From assembly GCF_002135235.1 (NCBI RefSeq), contig NZ_NEGB01000008.1:1-64000 (forward strand): a DNA stretch of 64,000 nt, read 5' to 3'. How positions within the stretch are numbered: the first letter of the stretch is position 1; every line of letters begins with the position of its first letter. This DNA is from Acinetobacter silvestris (lineage in GTDB: Bacteria > Pseudomonadota > Gammaproteobacteria > Pseudomonadales > Moraxellaceae). Shown in pieces: positions 1 to 9,368 of this stretch. The notes under the pieces are model-generated. The model ran no database searches. It was given only the letters and a program-made list of their open reading frames with translations, and was not told where the DNA came from. The position numbers and the translations under genes are program-made.

Positions 1-61
1 AACTCATTTGACGAAAGCTAGGCATTCAATAAGACCTTGGCGAGTAAGCATAAACAGTTGT

Positions 62-176
62 GCTGGCGACAATAGCAAGAGTGAACCACCTGATCCCTTC
101 CCGAACTCAGAAGTGAAACCTCTTAGCGCTGATGGTAGTGTGGGGTTACCCATGTGAGAGTAAGTCATCGCCAGCT
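62..176 (+). rRNA. rrf: 5S ribosomal RNA
   Basis: The segment has the 5S layout: complementary ends (GCTGGCGA at the start, TCGCCAGC at the end), the conserved CCGAACTCAGAAGTGAAAC block in loop A/B, and a GATGGTAGTGTGGG block. It is about 115 nt, as expected. Bases 1-61 are most likely the 23S-5S spacer, so this is the tail of an rRNA operon read on the plus strand. Exact ends are uncertain by a few bases. Confidence 0.95.
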
Positions 177-186
177 CATTAATTCT

Positions 187-222
187 AAAAACACCCCAAC
201 TTAACAGTTGGGGTGTTTTTTT
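187..222 (+). terminator. Rho-independent terminator of the rRNA operon
   Basis: A perfect stem (ACACCCCAAC with GTTGGGGTGT around a short TTAACA loop) is followed by a run of seven T. It lies 10 nt after the 5S rRNA, so it ends the rRNA transcript. The remaining bases up to 416 hold no gene that I can support. Confidence 0.9.
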
Positions 223-416
223 ATGGGAAATATGTACGGAAGTTGGGAATAAGAAAAGGTGATGAATATGAGGATGGAAATGGGATTCTTTAGGGTAACT
301 TCTCCACTTCCTAATGCGCAAAATGATGATGGCTTTTTAAGTTGGAAAACTTATTGTTTTCTAGAGGTTAAAATATAACAATTCTAGCACCACAATAGAT
401 AATAATTGCACAGTAA

Positions 417-770
417 TCACTTAATATTATTGGCCATAAGTTGTTCTTGGCCTTGAGCCTCAGCAATAAGCTGATCAGCGGACTCTTTATTTTTTCTTAA
501 ACCAGGTATTCGAAATTCGGTATGCCCATAATCATGAATTTTTATCCAACGCCCACCCCATGTTAAACCGACAGATTCCGCAACTTCACCATAGAGTTTA
601 TAACCTTGCCATGCCCATGGATCTCGTTCTGAAATAACAACTTTTCCATTACGCTTAAATGCAACATCGGCAGCGAGACCAAATTGATGATAACTTTGAT
701 AGGCTTTTGCTAAAGTGGTTGCAGTATTGCCAGATAAGCGTGTTTGGCGTTCAGGACTCCGATAGGCGGA
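417..770 (-). pseudogene. tagX: 3' remnant of a TagX-like T6SS peptidoglycan peptidase
   Basis: Reading the minus strand in the frame that ends at the stop codon 419-417 gives about 117 codons with the peptidase M15_4/VanY-like signature. AYRSPERQ is followed by SYHQFGLAADV (zinc-ligand His and Asp), then HDYGHTEFRIP (the Asp/His pair), and a tail ending in NNIK. TagX is the L,D-endopeptidase of the Acinetobacter T6SS cluster, thought to open the cell wall for assembly of the machine. No start codon or N-terminal half is present: directly upstream the sequence becomes tssK in another frame, so this is the 3' end of a gene cut by a deletion. The retained piece has most catalytic residues but no signal peptide. 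Family call is fairly sure; the specific name TagX is inferred from the T6SS context. Confidence 0.75.
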
Positions 771-1348
771 ATGAATTTATAATCCAGTTCAAAACTGCCT
801 GAGCTTTGTCGTTTAATTTTTCCGATGGGTAAATATAAAAAACCATCTAAATCATGATTTGGATCAGAGTTGATGTCTAATAATTTAAATGCAGCACGTC
901 GTCTCAACTGAGTAATCTCAGCAGGGGAGGCATCTGTAAAAAGATCATGCGTTTCATTGAGATAAGAATGATATCGACTGGGCTGCCGTGCATCCTCATC
1001 AGCCACATTTTTTTTGTTGGCTTGTAAAATGGGTAAGGCCAAATAGATCTGTATTTCTCCACGTAAATGGAGATCATCAAGTTGTACCGGTTCTGGCAGT
1101 AAGTCACGAGAAGGTGCTGTATAGATTTCACCATCTTGCCAGATCATTTCGATGCATTCTAAAGCGAGGACATGGGTACTCAGTTGTGTTTCATCAAAAC
1201 GGATTTTTTCTACGCCATAAGAAAATGGAATAGTGGCACGAATAGTTTGACTTAAACGCTGTTCGTGATAGGTATCTTGAAGTTGAAAGTGTTGAGGTCT
1301 TAAAAATAAGCCTTCACCCCAAAGAATTTTTTCTGCATTAAACATCAA
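710..1348 (-). pseudogene. tssK: truncated T6SS baseplate protein TssK
   Basis: The protein starts MMFNAEKILWGEGLFLRPQH, the typical N-terminus of TssK (ImpJ/VasE), the trimeric baseplate subunit linking the membrane complex to the tail. Family members are about 450 residues. Here the match runs only to about residue 197 (LDYKFIPP) and the last 15 codons (VLNAKHAYLAILQPL) are not TssK: they are the tagX DNA read in a second frame up to a chance stop. The gene is therefore cut at roughly position 760 and joined to the tagX remnant. It follows tssA by 3 nt on the same strand. A working baseplate would need another tssK copy. Confidence 0.9.
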
Positions 1349-1351
1349 TAA

Positions 1352-2134
1352 TTACCATCCGTTAGATTCATTACTATTTTGTTGTACACCTAATAATTCC
1401 TGAACAGACTCTAAAGGATTTTCATTTTGAATAACTTGACCTAACCACTCGTGTAATGGCATTTGGTTCCATTTAATCGTTTTTTGCAGCATATAACTGA
1501 CGGGACTATGCGGTTCATTTGCTTGAAAATAATCAGCAATTTCTTGTAAAACATTCATCGCTTGTTCACGATTTTGCAAGTGACTTTGCGGTTGGGGTTG
1601 GAATGAGTGCTGGCTTTGAGTATTCATTAAGGATGTCAATGGTTGAGCAACTAACGGAATATTTTGCTCAGTTTCTGGTTGAATGTTGCTGCCAAACGTT
1701 TCTGCTTTATATATTTTCTTTAAAGCTTTTTGAATATTTTCTAATTGAGAGTCGATGTTTGCAAAACTCGGTGCTTCGAGTTCCATCAGTAAATCAAGAA
1801 CCTGTTTTAGGGTATTCCAATGGTTTAGTATTTCATTAAAATGTTGATAATTTTGATATTGAAAACTCTTTGAAGTATTAAATAAGGCTTGTTCGAACTG
1901 CTCCATTTGTAGCGAGCTATTAATTTCATCAGCTCCATCGTGATTTTTGAGGCGATTATTTTGTTGGTATAAAAAATTTTCGTAATCTAATAATGAGTAA
2001 TAAGGTTGAATATTGAGTAATGGAACCTGTTTAATTAAATTTGGTAATTGATGGGTTAGGGCAAGGTGCTTTTCTAATGCCTCAAGTAATAAAGAATAAT
2101 GATGAAACATGTTATGCATTATTAGGGGCAGCAT
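1352..2134 (-). CDS. tssA: T6SS assembly protein TssA (ImpA family)
   Basis: The C-terminal third carries the TssA/ImpA pattern: REQAMNVLQEIADYFQANEP, then HSPVSYMLQKTIKW, MPLHEWLGQVI and VQELLGVQ. TssA caps the growing tail and coordinates tube and sheath polymerisation at the baseplate. At 260 residues it is at the short end of the family; the N-terminal half is poorly conserved and Leu/Gln rich. The longest start (2134) leaves only three bases to the divergent start at 2138. Starts at 2119 (MHNMF) or 2110 (MFHHY) are possible, and none has a strong ribosome site. It is followed by the truncated tssK. Confidence 0.8.
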   Translation of the reverse strand: MLPLIMHNMFHHYSLLLEALEKHLALTHQLPNLIKQVPLLNIQPYYSLLDYENFLYQQNNRLKNHDGADEINSSLQMEQFEQALFNTSKSFQYQNYQHFNEILNHWNTLKQVLDLLMELEAPSFANIDSQLENIQKALKKIYKAETFGSNIQPETEQNIPLVAQPLTSLMNTQSQHSFQPQPQSHLQNREQAMNVLQEIADYFQANEPHSPVSYMLQKTIKWNQMPLHEWLGQVIQNENPLESVQELLGVQQNSNESNGW

Positions 2135-2137
2135 AAA

Positions 2138-2860
2138 ATGCTGAAGATGATGATTGGAACCTTGCTGAGCATTTTTATTATTGTCTCGGCAAACTTACTA
2201 CATATCTGGGATGAAGCGACGAACTCTGAAAAAATTAAAGAATATTTATTCGAACTGGGCATGATTCCGCAACATATTCATATTGAATATCATTACTGGG
2301 GGCAAGAAACCGCCTATTGGGAATGGCTAGGTTTGGTTAAGCAAGTACAGATGCAAGTTGCTGAAGTTTCCTTGATGCTCTGTGTTGATTCTGAAATTGA
2401 TCAGGATGTCTTGGATGAAAAAAACTGGATGACTGAACACTATATTCCCGCTGAATTTATTAGTAGTTGTTTATTGGCTGCACCAGATGTTCACGTTCAA
2501 GCTTTACAAGCTATAAAATCATTGCGTATTGCACTCAATACCAAGCATATATTCGACGGGTTAGATGCATTAAAGCTGCAAGAGTTGGCTCAATATGAAG
2601 CTGAAAAACCCTTTGTGCTGATTTTAGATCACCCAGCAGATATAAAAGTACTTAAAAAGATAGAGCACAATTTTTCTCAATCATCGATAGAAGCACATCA
2701 TTATTTATTTAGTCAGTTAGGGCTAGGACATACTCAACATTTAGCCAAAATTTTTGGATTTATGCTAGGAATGAATTTTCCAGAAGATATGTTTGCTATG
2801 GTCTTTACCGCTGATTATGCTCAAACACAAGTTTTCATTGGCGCAGAGTTTTCCGAGTGA
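2138..2860 (+). CDS. T6SS-associated protein of unknown mechanism, possibly AsaA
   Basis: A 240-residue protein with one N-terminal hydrophobic segment (about residues 4-20), which could be an uncleaved anchor or signal peptide, and an otherwise soluble acidic body. I recognise no enzymatic motif. It lies directly upstream of tssM (41-nt gap) on the same strand. An AGGGG ribosome site sits at 2124-2128, nine bases before the ATG. Acinetobacter T6SS clusters encode AsaA, a periplasmic protein of similar size that contacts TssM; position and size make that a candidate identity, but I cannot confirm it from motifs. Role inferred from context only. Confidence 0.6.
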   Translation: MLKMMIGTLLSIFIIVSANLLHIWDEATNSEKIKEYLFELGMIPQHIHIEYHYWGQETAYWEWLGLVKQVQMQVAEVSLMLCVDSEIDQDVLDEKNWMTEHYIPAEFISSCLLAAPDVHVQALQAIKSLRIALNTKHIFDGLDALKLQELAQYEAEKPFVLILDHPADIKVLKKIEHNFSQSSIEAHHYLFSQLGLGHTQHLAKIFGFMLGMNFPEDMFAMVFTADYAQTQVFIGAEFSE

Positions 2861-2900
2861 TGATGAGTTTACAGATTTTAAAAAATAAGAAGAGACGCTA

Positions 2901-5900
2901 ATGTACACAATTTTAGGTTATTTATGGCAGTACGTGACCAATCCAAAGGCAATTATTGCACTATCATTATGTGTTGCACTGGTGTCATCGTATAACGTTA
3001 TTCCACGACAATACTTTTGGGCACTCGTTGCCGTATATGTTTTGGGCATAATCATTTATGCTATTTATTGGTTTATTCAACGTAAGCGTCATGCACAACA
3101 AGGTGAAGAGCTGGTTGAGGCAATAACCAAAGATACTGAAGCCGAATATGGTAAACAAAAAGATAAAGACGAATTACAGCTGATTAACCAGCAGATGAAG
3201 GATTCAATTCAACTCATTCGTAAATCAAAACTGGGAGATAAGAAGGGTAGTGCAGCACTCTACGAATTACCTTGGTATATGGTCATTGGTAATCCTGCAG
3301 CGGGTAAAAGCTCAGCCATTTATAATTCAGGCTTGAAATTTCCGTTTGAAGAAACCCATCAAAAAATGGTTTCAGCGGGTTTAAGTGGGACGCGTAACTG
3401 TGATTGGTTTTTTTCAACAGAAGGTGTGTTATTAGACACGGCAGGACGGTATTCGGTTTATAGCGAAGATCATTCCGAATGGTTAGGGTTTTTAAACTTA
3501 CTCAAAAAAAATCGCTCGAAAGCACCGATTAATGGCTTAATTGTGATTGTTAGTATTGCGGAGCTAGTGAGTCAAAGCCCTGAAAAATCATTGAAATTGG
3601 CAAAAAATTTACGTGCGCGAATTCAAGATTTAACAGAGCGCTTAGAGATTTTTTCACCAGTTTATTTAGTGTTTTCAAAAATGGACTTAATTGCTGGTTT
3701 TACTGAGTTTTTTGAATGTTATGATGACCAAGAATTTGATCAAGTTTGGGGGGCAACCATTCCCTACGATCAAGACTCCTCACAAAATGCCACAGCGCTT
3801 TTTGAACAACATTACAATATTTTATATGATGGCTTAAAAGGTGTAAGCACAACTCATTTGAGTCGCCGTCATGCCAAAAATATTTCTCCCAGTGTGATGA
3901 CATTCCCACTCGAATTTAAAACCTTAAAGCCAGCACTTAAAACCTTTATTGGAACTTTATTTGAGGAAAACCCATATCAATTTAAACCAGTTTTCCGTGG
4001 ATTTTACTTTACCAGTGCTGTGCAAGAAGGTGTAATTGAAAGTCCGATGACTGAGCAAATTGCGGATGAATTCCATCTTGTAAAAATTCCAAATAGTGAA
4101 CATGGTATTCCGCAACATTCAGTATCTCAGGATCATGGTTATTTTTTAAAAGGGCTATTTTCAGACGTTATTTTAAAAGATAAAAATCTGGTCAAACAGC
4201 ATATTAATCCTGCGAAAAAACGTCAGCATTATTTAGCCTTTATTGCGACATTACTAGGTGTTTCAATTATTTTGGGGCTATGGGTGTGGTCATATCGTAA
4301 TAATCAACAACTGATTGCAGATGTACAGGCAGATTTAAATAAAGTAGTACAAATGGACCAAGCATCTGGTCAGGAATTATCGACTCAACTGGATGCATTG
4401 TTAATTTTGCAACAGCGTTTGGAACAACTGGATGATTTTGATCAACATCGTCCATTAAAATTTAGTTTTGGTTTATATCACGGCAATGAATTACGCGATA
4501 AGTTAAAAAGAGAATATTTAAATGGGGTTAAACAAGTTGTTTTGGCACCGACTCAGCAAAATATTGCGCAATATTTACAGCGTGTGAAAAATAATCAGGA
4601 TGTATTAAAACAAAATCATATTAATGTTGAAGTTAAACAAACTGCTTCAAATCAAGTTGCAACCGAACCTCTAGATAGCAATCCTCAAGATGCCTATAAC
4701 GCCTTGAAAGCTTATTTAATGCTGAGTAATCCACAGTATATGGATGCCAGCCATTTGAGTGATCAGGTGACACGTTTTTGGCGTTCATGGCTAGATGCTA
4801 ATCGTGGACAAATGCCACGTGGGGAAATGATTCAAAAAGGTGAAAAAATATTATCTTATTCAATGACACTGGCAAATGACAAAACATTTCCGGTACTTGA
4901 GTCCGATGCACAAATGGTTGATCAGATGCGCCAAGTTTTACTTTCAGTGATTCGTGGTATGCCAGCGCGTGACCGTGTTTATAATGAAATTAAAATGCGT
5001 GCTGCTGTGCGTTTCCCTGCGGTGACGGTCGCACAAATAGTTGGGGAAGCTAACCGAACAACAGTATTGGGTGGTTATGCATTACCGGGAGTTTTTTCAC
5101 AAAAAGCTTGGGATGATTATATTGCTAACGCGATTGATGAAGCTGCAAATAAACCAACAGATACCAAAGACTGGGTCTTGAATAGCTCACAATCTGATGA
5201 TTTAACGTTTAGTGGTAGCCCAGATCAGATTCGGAAGCAACTGACACAGCTGTATAAACAAGAATACATTGTGGAATGGAAAAAGTTCTTAAATGGAGTG
5301 CACTATGCGAAAGGTACGGATTTTGCTCAACAAGCAAAAGTTATCGAAGTATTAGGTGAACCACAAAATTCACCAATTCGAACTTTATTGGATCGAGTAG
5401 CAAAAGAAACCAGTTGGGATAATCCTGTTGTTCAAGCTGAGTTGGCAGCACCTCAAACGGGGTTTATGGCTTGGTTTAAACAAAAAGTTTTAGGTCAAGG
5501 TAAGGCCGATGCAGCACAAAAGGCTGCAACACAGGCACAAGGTCCAATTTCGCAAGAGTTCCAAGTTTTCTATCAATTGGTACGTAAGCGCGATGATCAG
5601 CAAAACAAATCTTTATTAGATGAATACTTGCAGAATTTATCGCAAGTCCGAAGTAAGTTTAATGATTTGAAGAGTGCTGGGGATATTGGTCCAAGTGCTC
5701 TAGCTTTAGCCAAGCAAACCATTAATGAACAAACATCAGTATTTAATACGACGCAGAAAATGGTCGATGAAAAGTTAACTGTTGGCTTAAATGAACTTGA
5801 TCAGCAAACCATCCAGAAACTTTTAGTGAGTCCTCTCACACAGTCTTTTGAGAGCCTCATTACACCAGCTCAAGATGAAATCAATAAACTTTGGATGATG

Positions 5901-6749
5901 CAGGCTTATCAACCGTTTAACCAAACTTTAGGCCAAAAATATCCATTTAACTCGTCGGCTACGATTCAAGCCACAAGTAATGAAATTGGACAAATTTTAG
6001 GTGAAAGTGGCAGTGTCGCCCGTTTCGTTAAAGAAAATCTTGACCCATTGATTATTCGCCGTGGTTATACCCTGACCTCAAAAACGTGGAAAGATTTGGG
6101 TGTTAGTTTGAATCCACAGTTTGTAATGAATTTCCAAAATTATGTTGCGCCAGCCAATGGCGTTGCAACAGGTGATTTGAATCAACCTTCATCGGCTCCC
6201 GTGGCAGCCAATCAATCCAATTTCCAATTTTACCCATTACCAAATCCACAATTACTCTCCTATACGATTGATATTGATGGGCAGCGTATGGTCTTTGAAA
6301 ATGGCATACAACAATGGGTGAATTTTATTTGGCCAAATACCGGTTCAATTCCAGGCGCTCGTATCACAGTGGTCGATTTAGAAGGGCAAACGCATACCAT
6401 TTTTGATGAACCTGGTGAATATGGAATTAACCGTTTGATTGATTCTGCACAGCGTAAACCTGCAAATGGAAATTTTGAAATGACTTGGTTGAGTAAACAA
6501 AATCCTGCTTTAGCTGTTAAAGTCAATTTCCGTCTGATTAGCGGAAATAGTGGCGGTTCAGTGGGTTCATCTCGAGGTTATTCTGGGTTGCAATTGGTTG
6601 ATAAAATAACCACCAATAAAGCGGCTCGCGTGGTTGCTGCACAACAAGCGCCTACACTTCAAAATACACCAGCTGTACCTGTTCAATCATCATTGACGGT
6701 GGCTACGACGAGTAATACTGCAAATAATGTCGCTAAGGTTGCACCATGA
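2901..6749 (+). CDS. tssM: T6SS membrane complex protein TssM (IcmF family)
   Basis: 1282 residues, full length for TssM. Two N-terminal membrane helices (about residues 16-30 and 40-58) precede a cytoplasmic NTPase-like domain with Walker A GNPAAGKSS at 130-138 and DTAGRY from 179. A third membrane helix (about 444-465, near YLAFIATLLGVSIILGLWVW) leads to a long periplasmic part. TssM forms the envelope-spanning channel scaffold with TssJ and TssL. The C-terminal 60 residues are Ala/Thr/Gln/Val rich and low in complexity. It is the first of a tight tssM-tagF-tagN-PAAR run. The open frame is intact although other T6SS genes around it are lost. Confidence 0.95.
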   Translation: MYTILGYLWQYVTNPKAIIALSLCVALVSSYNVIPRQYFWALVAVYVLGIIIYAIYWFIQRKRHAQQGEELVEAITKDTEAEYGKQKDKDELQLINQQMKDSIQLIRKSKLGDKKGSAALYELPWYMVIGNPAAGKSSAIYNSGLKFPFEETHQKMVSAGLSGTRNCDWFFSTEGVLLDTAGRYSVYSEDHSEWLGFLNLLKKNRSKAPINGLIVIVSIAELVSQSPEKSLKLAKNLRARIQDLTERLEIFSPVYLVFSKMDLIAGFTEFFECYDDQEFDQVWGATIPYDQDSSQNATALFEQHYNILYDGLKGVSTTHLSRRHAKNISPSVMTFPLEFKTLKPALKTFIGTLFEENPYQFKPVFRGFYFTSAVQEGVIESPMTEQIADEFHLVKIPNSEHGIPQHSVSQDHGYFLKGLFSDVILKDKNLVKQHINPAKKRQHYLAFIATLLGVSIILGLWVWSYRNNQQLIADVQADLNKVVQMDQASGQELSTQLDALLILQQRLEQLDDFDQHRPLKFSFGLYHGNELRDKLKREYLNGVKQVVLAPTQQNIAQYLQRVKNNQDVLKQNHINVEVKQTASNQVATEPLDSNPQDAYNALKAYLMLSNPQYMDASHLSDQVTRFWRSWLDANRGQMPRGEMIQKGEKILSYSMTLANDKTFPVLESDAQMVDQMRQVLLSVIRGMPARDRVYNEIKMRAAVRFPAVTVAQIVGEANRTTVLGGYALPGVFSQKAWDDYIANAIDEAANKPTDTKDWVLNSSQSDDLTFSGSPDQIRKQLTQLYKQEYIVEWKKFLNGVHYAKGTDFAQQAKVIEVLGEPQNSPIRTLLDRVAKETSWDNPVVQAELAAPQTGFMAWFKQKVLGQGKADAAQKAATQAQGPISQEFQVFYQLVRKRDDQQNKSLLDEYLQNLSQVRSKFNDLKSAGDIGPSALALAKQTINEQTSVFNTTQKMVDEKLTVGLNELDQQTIQKLLVSPLTQSFESLITPAQDEINKLWMMQAYQPFNQTLGQKYPFNSSATIQATSNEIGQILGESGSVARFVKENLDPLIIRRGYTLTSKTWKDLGVSLNPQFVMNFQNYVAPANGVATGDLNQPSSAPVAANQSNFQFYPLPNPQLLSYTIDIDGQRMVFENGIQQWVNFIWPNTGSIPGARITVVDLEGQTHTIFDEPGEYGINRLIDSAQRKPANGNFEMTWLSKQNPALAVKVNFRLISGNSGGSVGSSRGYSGLQLVDKITTNKAARVVAAQQAPTLQNTPAVPVQSSLTVATTSNTANNVAKVAP

Positions 6750-6783
6750 TGAAAGTAATTGATTCTGTGCAAAGGAGAGCTAT

Positions 6784-7743
6784 ATGCAATTATTAAAGAC
6801 GACACCGTTATATTATGGGAAAAGCCCTGCATGGGGTGATTTTCTAAAAACCAAAGGTCAGTATGCCTTGATTCAAGTGATTGATCAGTGGATTACTGAA
6901 GCTTTGGATCATGCCATGCGTCAAACTAAGTTTAATGATGCCTATCGGACCTTACCATCACTTGATTTTTTTATTGCCAATCCGAAAGAGCATATGTTTT
7001 TGGTGGCAAACTTAATCACCAGTGAAGATAGTTCTGGCCGACAGTTTCCGATGGTCTTAAGCCATTTGTTAGAGGTAGATTCACCATTACAGAATCTACT
7101 CTATGCGCCTTATACCTATAAGATGGTTTTGATTGATTTATTACAAAAAAATCGGGTAATCCGAAGTATTCGAGAACCAGATATTTTACTCGATAAGTTA
7201 AGTAAAATGAGTAATGAAATACAGGTTCTAAGTGCATCTCGTAGTCAGGGATTTTTTGAAAATCACACGATGCATTCATTTGCTCAACTTTTAAAAATGA
7301 GTAGCTATGAGCTCGCACAGAGCATGATTGGCTTGGGCTTGTTATTACAACCGATTATTCAACATGGTACCAGTAAGCTCAATAAAGTTCTGATTTTACC
7401 GATTAATAATCCCAATTATTGTTATGAAATAGCTGCATTTTGGGTCAGCTTAATCGGGCGTTTTTTATCGAAACATAATACAGAAGCGTTGATTGGTATC
7501 TTGCATACAGATACCCCAGTTTTACTGTTTGGATTCCAAGGTGCAGATATTCTAGCCTTGAGTGATATTTTTACACAGAGTATGGATAATGAACATTGGG
7601 TCTCTTTGACTCAGGCACAATGGATTGATAAATACTTAGAGCAAAATGCAGGTCTAGCAGCATTTGAACAGGCATTATGCGAAAGGCAATTGAGCTTGAA
7701 GCAAGGTATAAAATTGTTCCGACAGACTTTTATAGAAGAATAA
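6784..7743 (+). CDS. tagF: T6SS-associated protein TagF
   Basis: The N-terminus [17 protein letters not shown] and the following [11 protein letters not shown] block match the TagF family (Pfam T6SS-associated BMA_A0400, DUF2094). In Pseudomonas TagF acts as a post-translational repressor of T6SS assembly. The protein has 319 residues; the family domain covers about the first 150 and the rest is less conserved. It starts 34 nt after tssM with an AAGGAGAG ribosome site, and its stop overlaps the ATG of tagN, which suggests translational coupling. Confidence 0.85.
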   Translation: MQLLKTTPLYYGKSPAWGDFLKTKGQYALIQVIDQWITEALDHAMRQTKFNDAYRTLPSLDFFIANPKEHMFLVANLITSEDSSGRQFPMVLSHLLEVDSPLQNLLYAPYTYKMVLIDLLQKNRVIRSIREPDILLDKLSKMSNEIQVLSASRSQGFFENHTMHSFAQLLKMSSYELAQSMIGLGLLLQPIIQHGTSKLNKVLILPINNPNYCYEIAAFWVSLIGRFLSKHNTEALIGILHTDTPVLLFGFQGADILALSDIFTQSMDNEHWVSLTQAQWIDKYLEQNAGLAAFEQALCERQLSLKQGIKLFRQTFIEE

Positions 7744-8516
7744 TGATGAAAAAAAGACAGAAAAAATTTACCAATTTTCAGTTAGTCGCTTTATTGATTG
7801 GAATAGGTTTCAGTACTTTTAGTTTTGCCGAGCCTATTGTGGTGGAGGGGGTTGTACCCAATGATGCCAGTAAACAAGCTATTTTAGCCAAGTTACGTTC
7901 AGTTTATGGTAACGATCAAGTGGTTGATAAAATCCAGATTCGTTCTGTTGCGGCACCAAATGGATGGAGTGAATCAGTCACTCGAGTAATTACCCCTGAT
8001 TTAAAAAAAGTGACACAAGGGAAACTTTCAGTTCGTGGAACTCAGGTCGATTTAATCGGTAAAATGGGGAATCAAAATGATATCCAGCCTACAACAGCAT
8101 TTTTTCAAACTTTAGTACAATCACCGTATCAATTTAATTCACAATTATCCGTGAATGCGGCTGAACAAGCTGTGGTAGATAATGCTTTAAAGAATCGAAT
8201 TATTGAGTTTGCATCAGGCAATGCCATTTTATTACCTGCGGGTACTCAAATTTTAGATGAAATGGTGATTGCCTTAAATAAAGTCCAAGGCAAAAATGTA
8301 AAAGTTATTGGACATACTGATAGTCAGGGTAATCCAGAAAAAAATATTAAACTCAGCCAAGAACGTGCAGAAGCTGTGAAAAAATATTTGATTGCGAAAG
8401 GTATTATCGCTACACGTTTAAGCACAGCAGGGATGGGGGCAAGTAAACCAGTCGCTGATAATGCAACTGAAGAAGGACGTAAGAAAAACCGACGTATTGA
8501 ATTTGAAGTTTTATAA
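7743..8516 (+). CDS. tagN: T6SS peptidoglycan-binding protein TagN (OmpA-like C-terminal domain)
   Basis: A 257-residue exported protein. A basic start (MMKKRQKK) and a hydrophobic stretch ending in FSFAEP form a signal peptide. The C-terminal 110 residues are an OmpA/MotB peptidoglycan-binding domain with VIGHTDSQGN, LSQERAEAVKKYL and the closing RKKNRRIEF. It probably ties the T6SS membrane complex to the cell wall. The ATG at 7743 (or 7746) overlaps the tagF stop. An upstream in-frame start inside tagF is less likely because it would precede the signal peptide. Confidence 0.85.
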   Translation: MMKKRQKKFTNFQLVALLIGIGFSTFSFAEPIVVEGVVPNDASKQAILAKLRSVYGNDQVVDKIQIRSVAAPNGWSESVTRVITPDLKKVTQGKLSVRGTQVDLIGKMGNQNDIQPTTAFFQTLVQSPYQFNSQLSVNAAEQAVVDNALKNRIIEFASGNAILLPAGTQILDEMVIALNKVQGKNVKVIGHTDSQGNPEKNIKLSQERAEAVKKYLIAKGIIATRLSTAGMGASKPVADNATEEGRKKNRRIEFEVL

Positions 8517-8555
8517 ATGTTCAATCCAATTTACTAAAAGAAGAAGGATTAAATT

Positions 8556-8822
8556 ATGGCAACTCCATATATAACAATTGGGTGTGCTACGACTGGTGGC
8601 GGCAAAGTGATTTCGGCAAATCAAACATTTTTGATAGATAATAAGGCAATTGCTTGTGTTGGTGATAAGGCAACTTGTCCTAAGCACCAATGTATTTCTA
8701 CGATTATTACGGGGAATAATCATATGCTTGTGATGGGTAAATCTGCGGCACAGCATAATTCGCCCTTATCATGTGGTTGTAAATGTATTGCGAATCAGGT
8801 TTTAACGATTGGGCAAAATTAA
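8556..8822 (+). CDS. PAAR-domain T6SS spike-tip protein
   Basis: An 88-residue single-domain PAAR-type protein (Pfam PAAR_motif/DUF4150-like). Gly-rich N-terminus (GCATTGGGKVI), CVGDKATCPKHQC with the metal-ligand Cys/His set, and a second Cys/His group (AAQHN, CGCKC). PAAR proteins form the sharp zinc-bound tip on VgrG. No effector domain is fused. It follows tagN by 39 nt with an AAGAAGG ribosome site. No VgrG or effector gene follows it here. Confidence 0.85.
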   Translation: MATPYITIGCATTGGGKVISANQTFLIDNKAIACVGDKATCPKHQCISTIITGNNHMLVMGKSAAQHNSPLSCGCKCIANQVLTIGQN

Positions 8823-9162
8823 GTTTAAAGAAAAAAATTGTGGGAAAATATTCTGACATAGACCTCAACTATCTTAATAACAACAGATAGGAAGTGATCA
8901 TGAAATATTTAATGATTCTAGTGATTTAAAAAAATGATCCAAATGAAAAGAAGTGTATTGAGCCGAATAAAGCTTGAATGAATAAAAGGATATATAGCAT
9001 TGTAATTGATGCAAGTTATCTAAACTGAGGAAAAAGGTTTTTGTATTTTAACTCTTAAAGAGACAGATACAGTTTCTGACGATCATGGTGAATTTTATCT
9101 TCCTCAAAAATATTTTTTTGGGAAAAAGTCGAAAAATTTTTTAAGTAAATTCTAAGATCATG
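8823..9162. other. gene-free segment after the T6SS island, probably decayed
   Basis: I see no intact gene between the PAAR gene and the terminator at 9163. A well-placed ribosome site (AGGAAGTG) precedes ATG 8900, but the frame reads MKYLMILVI then a stop (8927-8929), and continues in the same frame as KNDPNEKKCIEPNKA before another stop. This looks like a small protein gene inactivated by a nonsense change, but it is too short to be sure. Confidence 0.3.
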
Positions 9163-9196
9163 AAAAAAGCCCCGACATCCTGTCGAGGCTTTTTTT
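9163..9196 (+). terminator. Rho-independent terminator, possibly bidirectional
   Basis: Stem AAAGCC.CGACA with TGTCG.GGCTTT around a TCC loop (one C/A mismatch), flanked by six A on one side and seven or more T on the other. It can end plus-strand transcripts from the T6SS genes and, in reverse, minus-strand ones. Confidence 0.8.
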
Positions 9197-9368
9197 ATAT
9201 TCATTACCTGAGGTATAACTCCTGTCGTACCTTGCGTCCTGCATATCACTTATCATTATTGTTTTATGTTAAGAAACATCCTGTTCCTTGATAATTTAAT
9301 CATAATAAATTTTCTAACTCGTAGATATACGTTAATGTCAGCATGCCTTGTACGCTTAAGCGTACATG

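Noticed and set aside
4..321. Minus-strand frame of 105 codons across the 5S rRNA
   Set aside because: It is antisense to the 5S rRNA and its terminator and has no protein-like composition.
988..1233. Plus-strand frame of 81 codons within tssK
   Set aside because: Shadow of the tssK remnant on the other strand; no ribosome site.
1519..1839. Plus-strand 106-codon frame opposite tssA
   Set aside because: Antisense to a well-supported TssA; Phe/Leu-rich shadow composition.
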